Below, one piece after another: positions 37,864 through 46,784 of a DNA stretch of 64,000 bases. Source of the DNA: Lagopus muta (lineage: Eukaryota; Chordata; Aves; Galliformes; Phasianidae). The notes beneath the pieces are model-generated. The model was not told the DNA's origin, did not search any database, and saw only the letters and a list, made by a program, of their open reading frames with translations. Location of the stretch: contig NC_064433.1 of NCBI RefSeq assembly GCF_023343835.1, positions 51,798,871-51,862,870 of the forward strand, in the 5' to 3' direction. Every line of letters starts with the position of its first letter. The stretch's first letter is position 1. Made by a program: the position numbers and the translations under genes.

Positions 37864-38920
37864 GGAAAACTGATTGTTTGGATTGGATTTTTATTTTGAT
37901 GAAAAAAGAGTATGGACAGAAAGTGTTTTTCCTCAAGTTTTAGATTCCATATTCTAATCAAAGTACCAGAAAACTGAAAGATTGTTAAGGAAAGAAGTAG
38001 TGAGCTGTGGTGATAATTCCATCATTCTGATTGCTACAGTTGAAAGGAAGATATCTTCATGGGAAGAGGAGGATTTTTTGTTGTTGTTGATGTAATTGCC
38101 TAAGAAAATCAGAAAATCTGGAAGGCAATCCATGGAAAGAAATTGTATATACTTGTACAGCCAGCACATCTGCATCACCACAGCTGCATTTAGTTTCCTC
38201 TGATCACAAATATAGAGAGCAAGAGGGATGAATCTGAATGGTTAGGAAGACAATGAGACAAGCAATCAGCTGATCACAACTGTCCTTAGTGCTTGTTAGC
38301 AAAGGAAAAAGCTTCTGAAGGATAATGCCTGCCTATTCTTGTCAGGATCAGCCAGGAGACAGAAGAAACGTTGTCTCGATGAATTGGTGCAGAAAAATGA
38401 TCAACCATTATTGATAAGATGCCCTAAATGAAGTAGATCAGTGAGACCTCAGTCCAGTACATGGCTGAAAGACAGTTTGCATAGAGGAAAATATGTGCAG
38501 GGCCCCAGAGAGCACTCTTGTTCCCAGCCATAGCAGAATGTTTCCTAAACATTGCACCCAGTCCCCAATTGGTCTGAATATCTGTAGAAAGCAACATATG
38601 GGTATAGTCCCCATATGAACCCTTCTGGGTGACAGACATGATTCTCCCAGTTCTGTGAGGCTGAATCAGCTGAAGGAATTTTGGCACATTAGATGTATTT
38701 AGCTTGTTGACTTTAGTGAAGTTGCTGCTGGTTCTAAAGCAGTAAAAAAGTTGGAGGCAGCACGAAGGAAAGCAGCAGTAATAGGAATTGATTGCTCAGT
38801 CTGGAATTCAGTGGGCATCTAACAGTCAATGACAGTTTTGCACACAGATACATTCTAATTTAGCTAACAAAGCCATTTACTACTGGTACTACTAATTATA
38901 CTGTACTAGCTGTACTGTAA
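35296..38920. other. gene-free unique sequence
   Basis: No gene or RNA is recognised. From about 35870 to 36330 the plus strand is C/T-rich with little G. At 36900-37140 there is a mild increase in CpG. The long poly-T tract at 37831-37859 lies inside. An inverted repeat with 8-bp catatggg/cccatatg arms is at 38595-38617. Confidence 0.65.
37831..37859 (+). repeat. poly-T tract (29 nt)
   Basis: There are 29 uninterrupted T. On the minus strand this is a poly-A run preceded about 30 nt upstream by aataaa (tttatt at 37890-37895 on the plus strand). That layout would fit the end of a retroposed transcript, but no transcript body is recognisable. A simple mononucleotide expansion is equally likely. 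Confidence 0.95.
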
Positions 38921-39212
38921 TCATGGAATGAGAGAGTCCATGGAGTTGGAAAGCACCATTAAAGATCATCTAGTCCAACTCCCCTGCAGTGAGAGACAGC
39001 TAAAGCTAGAGCAGGGTGCTCAGAGCCTGGTCCAGCCTGACCTGGAATGACCCTTGTCTACAGGGATGGGGCATCCACCACCTCTCTAGGCAACCTGTTC
39101 CAGTGCTTCACTACCATTATTGAACAAAACTTCTTCCTCATATCCAATCTAAATCTGCTCTTTTAGTTTGAAACCATTTTCCCTAGTCCTGTCACAATAG
39201 GACCTGCTAAAG
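38921..39212 (-). mobile_element. outer CR1 LINE, 3' UTR half of a split copy
   Basis: The sequence runs tcatggaatgagagagtcca, then tggagttggaaagcaccatt and aaagatcatctagtccaact. It continues with 'gggatggggcatccaccacc' and 'cctagtcctgtcacaatagg', ending at gctaaag. This is a minus-strand CR1 3' UTR that stops in mid-element. The same copy resumes at 39359, beyond a plus-strand CR1 insertion. Confidence 0.96.
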
Positions 39213-39358
39213 AGGCATCAAGACGTGTTCAAGAGGTGTCTGGATGACGTGCTGTGTGTTATAGTTTAGTGCTTGTGGTAGCAATGGTGATGAGGAGACT
39301 GTTGGAGTAGATGATCTTATAGGTCGTTTCCAACCTTGTGATTCTATGATTCTACGAT
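39213..39358 (+). mobile_element. nested CR1 LINE 3' end inserted in the outer CR1
   Basis: The sequence gtgttcaagaggtgtctgga and tgacgtgctgtgtgttatag, ending gtcgtttccaaccttgtgat and tctatgattctacgat, is a plus-strand CR1 3' terminus of about 145 bp. It interrupts the outer minus-strand copy. The outer sequence ends with taaag (39208-39212) and resumes with taaag (39358-39362), a plausible 5-bp target-site duplication. The opposite orientation and the clean interruption show that this copy inserted after the outer one. Confidence 0.95.
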
Positions 39359-39903
39359 AAAGTGTCTGTCCCCTTCTTTCCTACAACTCCCCTTTAGACA
39401 CCGAAAGGCCACTCTCAGGTCTCCAGGCTGAACAGCCCAAACTCTCTCACCCTGTCTTCATAGAGGACCTGTTCCATCCCTTGGATCACTTTTTGGCCCT
39501 TCTCTGGATGCACTTCAGCAGGTCCATGTGTTTCCTGCACTGAGGATTCCACATCTGAATGCAGTACTCCCGGTGAGGTCTCACTAGTACAGAGTAGAAG
39601 GGCAGGATCACCTCCCTCTCTCTGCTGACCACTTCTCTTTGGATGCAGCCCAGGATACTTGTTACTGATCTCCATTTGGACATTGATTCATTGACCACCA
39701 CTCTCATTGTATGACCTCATAACCAATTCCTCATCCACTGAACAGTCCACTCATCAAATCCAAATCTTTCCAATTTGGAGAAAAGGACATTGTCAGGGAC
39801 AGGAGCATGTCCTTACTTTAGTCCAGATAGATGACATCAGTGGCTCTTCCCTTGTCCATTGATGCACTTATGCCATCACAGAAAGCCACTATATTAATCA
39901 GCT
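39359..39903 (-). mobile_element. outer CR1 LINE, ORF2 half with RT deletion
   Basis: This continues the split minus-strand CR1. Reading the minus strand, the right end gives remnants of the RT palm (AFCDGISASMDKGRATDVIYLD, quoted in part). Then come a DEWTVQW remnant and RVVVNESMSKWRSVTS, which jumps directly to ILGCIQREVVSREREVILP and VRPHREYCIQMWNPQCRKHM. The element ends with EDRVREFGLFSLET. In intact CR1 the RT segment with the GVPQGS and ADD motifs lies between SVTS and ILGCI, so roughly 150 residues have been lost. The element is inactive. Confidence 0.92.
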
Positions 39904-40182
39904 ATCTATAAATAAGCAATCATTTCCTGCTGTGCATTACAAAAAGCTTCCTGATTTTGCTTCCAGGATCAGAAATCCTTATCTTTCATTGGTATGCTCC
40001 ATCCAGCACTCTTAGTATCATTCCTTTCCCCTGCTGATCCTAGCACTTTAGATTAAGATTGATGGCAGAAGGGAATGCCATTAGGAACACTGAGGTTAGA
40101 GACAGTACAGAGCAGTCCGACGGTGGTGAGGCTAATGGAATTATCTACTACTCCAAGGAGCAGTGAGGATTTAGGAGCACAT

Positions 40183-40770
40183 TTGAAGTACTTGTACGCA
40201 TACAGTATGAAGAAAAAAAAACAAGATTAAATGGATGCTTTGATCCTTTGCCAGTGCTATGATGTCATCAGTGTTAGTGAGGCTGGTGGAATGAGTACCA
40301 TGACTGGATCTCTGGGATAGAGGTCTACTAGTTGTACAGGAGGGATACACAGGGCAAACAAGGTGAAGGGTGCATGTGATGGAGACATTAGTTAGGGATG
40401 ATACAATAGAGAGCATCTGGGTGTGAAAGGATAAGGTAAAGGATAACAAGTCAGATGTCATATGTGTGTCTACTATCAACCACTTACTGAGGATGATGGC
40501 ATCAAGAAACTGTTCTACAGATAATTAAGATAAATTTCTGGATTACTTGCCCTTGTCCTTGCATCCCAGAGCTGATATCTCCAGACATAAACTGGGAATA
40601 TCATGTTACTGTGATAAGCAAGCATGGGGATTTCCTAAACTTTGTTGAAGATAGCCTTTCCTGCCACAGGTACTTGGTGAGCCAACAATTCTTTAAGAAT
40701 AAGGAAGGCCTTTGTGGGGGAGGTGATGGTAGGCAGCTATCTGGGCCACAGTGACCATGAAATAGTTGAT
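40183..40770 (+). pseudogene. CR1 ORF2 endonuclease-domain relic
   Basis: The apurinic-like endonuclease nicks target DNA to start CR1 insertion. The N-terminal signature survives as LKYLYAYSMK (40183-40212), compared with LKCLYTNARSM in CR1. Next come YDVISVSEAGG (40258-40290), compared with YD.I.ITETWWD, so the Glu of the ETWWD motif persists but both Trp are lost. Then LYRRDTQGKQGEG (40332-40370), DDTIESIWV (about 40398-40424) and DINWEYHV (40584-40607), compared with …FNLPDINWEYH…, follow. The matches fall in different frames with intervening stops. This is a clear but dead domain. Confidence 0.85.
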
Positions 40771-41025
40771 TTTGAAATTTTTGGTGTTAATGAGAAAAAA
40801 GGTCAGCAGAGTAGCCACCCCATACTTTAGGCTTCTGAGGGATCTAGTTAGCAGAGAAAGAAAATATATGATCTTTGAAAGCAAAGTCAGGTTTCACAGA
40901 GAGAGTACAGAGCAGCACTTCACATTTCTATGGAGAAAATAAGGAAATTCAAAGCTTTACTTGATTTCGCATTGGCTAGTGAAATGTCAGAAAGCAAAAC
41001 AAAACAAACAAACAAAAAGCTATTT

Positions 41026-42130
41026 GAGTATGTCAAAAGCAAGAGGAGGCCTAAGGAAAACATTGGATGGATACTTGTCAAAGGTGATCACCTAACAGGA
41101 AGATGGAAAAGGCATGGGCATTTAATGCCTTTTTTCCTCCATTTTTAAAATTAATCTTGGCTTTCCCAGTCCTCTCTGCCTTGGAGGATTATGACTGAGA
41201 GAGCAGCAGCTTTTCACTTGTGGTCACTAAAATTGTAAGAGACTATCTGTATCAGTTAAATATTTGAAAGTCCATGGATCCTGACAAGATTCACCCCAGA
41301 GAAGGAGTTAGAAGATGTTATAGCTGAACTCCTTCCAGAAATTTACCAAATGCCTTGGGACTCTGGGCAGGTCACTGCTGAATGGAAGCTAGCCAAAGTT
41401 ATACCCCTCTACAAGAAGACCAGGAAACTGTGGATCTGTTAATCTAAAACCAATCCCTGGAAATGTTGCAGATGAGATTGTCCTGGAAGGTGCTGAAAGG
41501 CATTCAAAGATTAAAGCTGTTATGCACAGCATCCTTCTGGACAAATTGTCCAACTATGAGATGAACAGATTCATACTATGCTACGTGTTGAACTGGCTGA
41601 ATGGGAGAGCTCAAAGGGTCATAATGAATGGTGCTACATGTAGCTAGTAGCTGGTATCTAGCAGTGTTCCCCAGTGCTCAGTTACAGAATTGTTCATCAT
41701 TTCTACCAGTTATCTGGATGCAGGAGTTGAATACATCCTTAGCAAGTTCACTGACAGCATTAAACAGAGAGGTGCTGTTAACTCTCTGGAGTGACAAGCA
41801 GCTCTGCAGAGGGGCCTGTATAGATTGGGATACTGGGCAACCATCAACAGCATAAAGTTCAACAAAGGTAAGTGTAGGGTTCCACACCTGGGATGAAGTA
41901 GTACTGGATGCAGGTACAGACTGAGCCATGACTGGCTGAAGAGCTGTCCTGCAGAAAGGGGCATGGGGATGCTGGTTGACAGCAAGCTTAACATAAGCCA
42001 GTAGTGTGTCCTGGCAGCCAAGAGGCAAACTTCATTTTGGAGTGCATTAAATATAGCATAGTAAACTGGACAAAAGATGTGATTCTTCCACTGTATTTAG
42101 CACTGGTGCAGCTGACCTTGAATACTGTGT
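41026..42130 (+). pseudogene. CR1 ORF2 linker and reverse transcriptase relic
   Basis: Visible in order are EYVKSKRRPKENIG (41026-41067; linker), DPDKIHP (41277-41297), HSILLDKL (about 41524-41547), NWLNGRAQRVIMNG (41590-41631), LSKFTDSIK (41738-41764), IKFNKGKCR (about 41852) and GMLVDSKLNISQ (about 41965). In active CR1 the ADD catalytic motif reads FADDTK. Here it is FTDSIK, so one catalytic Asp is lost. The motif-A region before SHSILLDKL is mostly deleted, as about 60 residues are missing between the 'IPGKV' and 'SILLDKL' blocks. Stops and frameshifts are numerous. Confidence 0.85.
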
Positions 42131-42600
42131 GCATTTCTGGTCTTCACAATATGAAGAAGATGTTATGATACTTTAAAACATTCAGAGGATAGCAACTGAA
42201 CTGGTGACAGAGGTGGAAAGCATGTCCTGGGAGGAGAGGCTGAGGACACTTGTGTTGTCTATCTGAAAAGAAGGCTGAGAAGTGACCTCAATGCCCTCTG
42301 CAGTTACACAAGGAGGGAAAACAGAGAGAGATGCTGGTCTCCACTCCATGAGAATCAATGATAGAACACACAGGAATGGCACAAAGCTGAGCCAGGATAG
42401 GTTCAGACTGGGCATTAGAAAACAATTCTTTATTGTGAGGATGGTCCACCACCACAGAACAGGCTTCCTAGAAGGGTGGTTGATACCCTAGGCCTTTCAG
42501 TGTTCCAAAGACATTTGGATAATGTCCTTGATAATGATTTAACTTCTGGTTAGCACTGAACTGGTTAGTTGGACATGAATTTGTAGATCCCTTTAAACTT

Positions 42601-43095
42601 ATTCTATTCTATTCTATTCTATTCTATTCTATTCTATTCTATTCTATTCTATTCTATTCTATTCTGTTCTGTTCTGTTCTGTTCTGTTCTGTTCTGTTCC
42701 GTTCCGTTCCGTTCCGTTCCGTTCTGTTCCGTTCCGTTCCGTTCCGTTCCATTCCATTCCATTCCATTCCATTCCATTCCATTCCATTCATTCCACCCTA
42801 CCCTACCCTACCCTACCCTACCCTACCCTACCCTACCCTACCCTACCCTACCCTATCCTGCCCTGCCCTGCCCTGCCCTGCCCTACCCTATCCTATCCTA
42901 CCCTACCCTACCCTACCCTACCCTACCCTACCCTACCCTACCCTACCCTACCCTACTCTACCCTACCCTATCCTATCCTATCCTATCCTATCCTATCCTA
43001 TCCTATCCTATCCTATCCTATCCTATCCTATCCTACCCTCTCCTACCCTCTCCCATCCTCTCCTATCCTCTCCTATCCTCTCCTATCCTATCCTA
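42601..43095 (+). repeat. 495-bp graded pentanucleotide array at a CR1 tail
   Basis: About 99 units of 5 bp occur, arranged in homogeneous blocks. There are 13 ATTCT units (to 42665), 6 GTTCT, and GTTCC with one GTTCT (to 42750). ATTCC follows to 42785. After a one-base phase slip come 12 CCCTA (42796-42855), a short CCCTG block, a second CCCTA block of 11 (42901-42955), and about 10 TCCTA from 42971. The last part has a 10-bp higher-order unit, TCCTATCCTC. Adjacent blocks differ by single substitutions. The array starts directly at the end of the CR1 3' UTR, whose natural tail is made of attct-containing units, so the tail probably seeded it. Confidence 0.98.
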
Positions 43096-43145
43096 CCTTT
43101 AAATGCCCCTCTTAAATTAAATGATTTCATGATTCTATGATTCTG
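43096..43145 (+). mobile_element. CR1-like 3' terminal remnant after the array
   Basis: The words aaatgatttcatgattctat and gattctg follow the array and look like the normal CR1 terminal octamer tail. Preceding bases (tttaaatgcccctcttaaa) resemble the last bases of the 3' UTR found on the other side of the array. The array therefore appears bracketed by CR1 3' end sequence. It may be an expansion inside the tail or the product of two tails brought together. Confidence 0.7.
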
Positions 43146-45755
43146 TTCTAATACAGAAAAGTAGCTGTTCTGAACTGCCTTGTTCAGACTGCAACTTGGT
43201 CGGAAAGAAGAGCCAGAAACAAGTGGAATGCATAGGTTACATTCACCCACCACTGTAAAACTAAGACTGAGCCAGCACTATTTGTCTTTTCAAACCACTT
43301 AATGTCAGACAGTAGGGTTCATGTCAGAATGCAGGACCCTTGTGATGAACAGTCAGGAGAATTAGTGTTCTCTGTGTATCAGGGAGTGGAAAATGGTGAT
43401 GTGGGATTTGTGACACCTCCCCAGTCCCTGGAAATTCACAGTATAGTTTTAATGTCAGTTCAAGGCGAAAATTAAGATTAGTAGGAAAGGCAGGATTAGA
43501 AAGATGCCTTGGCTTTGGGTGCTCATATCTGAAGCCAGGATATTGTCCTTGCAGAAAATTTTCCCATGTGCATAATTAAGATCCTAAGTGCCAACTGAAC
43601 TGGAAATCATACTGTGTGGTGTCTCTGCTATCATTTGAATGACTGTTGGACAAGTGGCTCTGCTTTGACGCAAAAATGCAGTCCATCATAAGCCCATTAA
43701 TCTATCATCTATTGCCTACTTGTTTCTTTCCCTGTTTAGATGTGTACAAGATGAAACGTTTTCCTCCTGCTGTCTGGTTATATTTTTACACTTCATTTTC
43801 TTTGCTTTTTTTTATGAACCCACAAAGAAATAGCCACATAGAGTCATGGTGCTTAAGATAATCATGTATTGAAGCTATATCAGCTTAAGGAATAAACTTC
43901 ATACTTTTCCTCTCTCATTCTCATTACAAAACTGGAGTGAACATATTATTAATTAAACTTTTACTTCTCTCCCTCTTCCTTCGCTTTGAATAACCAGTAG
44001 CAGAGCAGAAGAAAAGCTACCATGCATTGTTATTACTATTATTATTATGACATATTAAGACAGCCAAAGTAGTGATAGAGTAATGCAGCCCAAGAAAATA
44101 ACCTGCATTATATTGCTGTAGGTGACTGAGGCACAGTCAGTTACAAGTATACAAACCACAGGAATTGTTTAAAGAACAAGTAATTATGGGGTCAGGAAGG
44201 GGAGATTTTAGATAAATACTCTCATAAATTATTTACTGTGAGGATGTGGACAACTTTTCTTCCTGAAAATGACTGCAAAAATTAGCCACAAATCAGCATA
44301 TTCACTGGTCTGATCTGAAGAAATAAATAAGTGTGCATATATTTTTGTGCTGGACTGTGGCAGAAATATCTGACTCAATCTGGCAATGACAGAAATTCTT
44401 ATTTTGTCTACTTTAACTCATCAGTGCAGAAGAAAATAAAATAAATATTTATCCAGGAATTTAACCTCTATGTGACACTCTTGATTTGCAAGGACAAAAA
44501 CCTCAAAACCATAAGATAATGACTCTGCCTTGTCTGCACTGTTTTTTAGCTTACCACATGACAGCTTCTGATGCCTGCCTCTTCTTAGAAAATTTTCTCC
44601 TTCTCATACAGTGGAAACGATGAAAAAACTTTTGAGATCTCCTAGAATACTCATGATTCATCATGAGTCATGATGTCTTAATTTTGGAGTACCCTAAACA
44701 TGAAGGTTAAACTCATCTTTCTTTTAGGAGAAGAACTGGGACTGGATTTGCAAAAATTTTTAAGCATCAGAAGATTCAGGAAAATGTCTAATGGGGTTTA
44801 AAAAAAGAAAAAGTTGTTGACCTGGAATAGGAATAAATAGGAATAAGATTTGTATCAGAGACACATAAAATTAGACGTCTAATTTAATTTAAGCGTATCC
44901 TATTCATTCTGTCACCAGAGGAATATCCAGAGGAAAATTGACTCCATCAAATGAGAGGTGAGAAGAACCACCCGTGCCTCTCCAATACCTGGAGGTGTTC
45001 ATGTTTCTCTGAAGTTAGGTGGCATTAATCCCCCCTCGATGGCCAACTCCTCTGAGAAAACCAACCCTTCATCCACTGTCCAGCCATGGCATTTCTGGCC
45101 CTGAAGTAGTAGTGCATCCAGTTGGAACCCACATAATCATTGTGCATTGCCACTCTGTGTGGGACCAGTTTGGAAAGAAACAATTGACAGATGTGCATTT
45201 ATGGGAATCTCTTCCTTTAAAATCTCTCAGCATAGTACCCATGCCTCAGAGCCATTGCCAGACATCCCTCATATCATGCTTCTCATAGTACATATTCTTT
45301 TCATGCAGTCTCTACAGGTGAAATTGTACTTTTGCGAAAGAACAAGAAAATCCTCAGGACAAAAGTAAAGTAACTCAGCAAAAAAAGGAAATGTGTGGGG
45401 TTGGACACAATTTCCACATCCTAGTGGGGCTATGCATAATAATTTTCCAGGAAATGTGAAAAAATGCAGATGTTGCCTATGCAAGGCTCATCAAAGCTTC
45501 AAAAAGTCACTATATTGTTTTCAAAATGTGTTGGATTGTATGCCACACTTGAGATCTCCAGATTTAAAGTTGCCTGATCAATTAGTTTAAAAGCTTATCC
45601 AGATGTTTTCAGCTATATCTAACTCACCATGTAGGTAGATAAGATTCACTGTTTCTGACAAAGGAGATTTGACTCCAAGGCTGCCCAGTGTGGTCAGGAT
45701 TTTTTTTTTCATGAAGTATCTTAACTAAAAATTAGAAATGTTCATTGAAAGGTTA
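43146..45755. other. gene-free unique sequence
   Basis: No gene or RNA is recognised. A short (ATT)n run lies at 44031-44048, and a perfect palindrome with 9-bp arms is at 44649-44668. A piece near 44125 (gactgaggcacagtcagtta) resembles the MIR core, but too briefly to call. Two overlapping frames of 73-89 codons at 45019-45368 have no recognisable domain. Confidence 0.65.
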
Positions 45756-45875
45756 TCATAGAATCATTAAGGTTGGAAAAGACCTCTAAGATCATTTGGT
45801 CCAGCTGCTCTCCCATCCCCACCATGCCCACTGACCACGTCCCTCGGTGCCACATCCACACGGTTCTGGAACCTG
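45756..45875 (-). mobile_element. short CR1 LINE 3' end
   Basis: The sequence tcatagaatcattaaggttg, then gaaaagacctctaagatcat, followed by 'catccccaccatgcccactg' and 'gtgccacatccacacggttc', is the last ~120 bp of a minus-strand CR1. It is well preserved and belongs to the same subfamily as 31151-31680 and 49833-50031. The good match suggests that it is younger than most copies in this window. Confidence 0.96.
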
Positions 45876-46610
45876 AGATACCTCTGCCTGCAGTGATCAG
45901 AACACTAACATGGTGAATTTCCCTCTTGTATTTATTATCACACCTTTAAGTTTGCCTTAATTGGTATTTTTCAGCCTGCGAGGAACCTTGCTACTGGTCT
46001 TGATTAATTGTCCTCTGAGAGTTCCTTGCATTCACACTGACCGTATCAGTGATGCGACATTACGGGCAGAAAAGTATTCCTTTGTGAAACAGTAAAAAGA
46101 CAAACCTGTGGCTGTGTGAGCTAACAACATGCTTTTAACATTAACAGGTTATGAGAAAGGAAAAGAAGAGCCTCTCCAAGACTTGCCTAACAAGCCTAAT
46201 GCAGCAGATAAAACAAGTGTTCTGCAAAGGGAACTGCGTTCATTAAAGTGTTAGCTCATTAGAGGTGAGGTGGCAACACTTGTGATGCGTGCAGCTGAAT
46301 CACTCCCCACAGCCTCCACAGATACCAAGTGATCACACATTCATCTGCCTCTTCGCTGATGAAGCAGACATGCTGACATTTGAGGCTGAGCACCCATTAA
46401 TGTAAACCAGGGCAGCTCTGCTCCATTTCAGTGTGTCTGATTGTTTCAGTAAAGCAGTTAGTGTGCAGGTTGTGTCTTCTTGTCATCCCACCTGGACACG
46501 CTGGATTGACCTGCCCTCCTCTTTCCCTTATGGCTCAGGTCTGGAAACACAACATTTAACAGTTAGAAATGCCACTTACCAGTCTTTCTTAACACCTCCC
46601 TTTACAAGTG
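45876..46610. other. gene-free sequence, candidate conserved non-coding element
   Basis: No coding signal or repeat is visible. The stretch has balanced composition, few homopolymers, and several CpGs in gatgcgacattacgggcag (about 46052-46070) and gtgatgcgtgcagctgaatc (about 46282). These properties are common in vertebrate conserved non-coding elements but are not proof. Confidence 0.4.
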
Positions 46611-46784
46611 CTTATTTTTCACTCAGAGGGTGGTGATGCACTGGAACAGGTTGCCCTGGAGGCATTCAAGGCCAGGCTGGATGTGGCTCTGGGCAGCCTG
46701 GTCTGGTGGTTGGCAACCCTGCACATAGCAGGGGGGTTGAAACTCAATCATCTTTTCAACCCAGGCCATTCTATGATTCTATGA
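46611..46784 (+). mobile_element. CR1 LINE 3' end with internal deletion
   Basis: Plus-strand blocks 'actcagagggtggtgatgca', 'ctggaacaggttgccctgga', 'ggcattcaaggccaggctgg', 'atgtggctctgggcagcctg' and 'gcacatagcaggggggttga' are followed by 'caggccattctatgattcta'. This is a different CR1 subfamily from its neighbours. About 30 bp normally found between 'gttgccc' and 'tggaggcattcaagg' are missing, so there is a small internal deletion. The copy is otherwise well preserved and likely young. Confidence 0.96.

Larger units (their letters stand above)
40065..42600 (+). mobile_element. long, decayed CR1 LINE (ORF2 plus 3' UTR)
   Basis: This is by far the longest transposon here. It begins near 40065 with sequence resembling the ORF2 leader and covers endonuclease, linker, reverse transcriptase, C-terminal and 3' UTR segments in correct order. 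It ends in 'gtagatccctttaaactta'. Segments are visible only as short matches in shifting frames with many stops, so the copy is old. Intact CR1 ORF2 plus 3' UTR is roughly 3.3 kb or more. Here about 2.5 kb remains, with a deletion inside the RT. It lies about 160 bp from the outer minus-strand CR1. Its 3' tail grades directly into the pentanucleotide array. Confidence 0.9.

Noticed and set aside
38595..38617. Inverted repeat with 8-bp catatggg arms
   Set aside because: The arms are short, and such a repeat is expected several times by chance in 64 kb.
41678..42028. Overlapping 103- and 116-codon minus-strand frames
   Set aside because: They are antisense to the RT relic of the long CR1 (40065-42600).
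42601..43095. Interstitial telomeric repeat or CRISPR-like array
   Set aside because: The unit is 5 bp (CCCTA, not CCCTAA) and there are no unique spacers. It is a pentanucleotide satellite-like array.
44120..44145. Short MIR-like piece gactgaggcacagtcagtta
   Set aside because: Only about 20 bp resemble the SINE core, too little to separate from chance.
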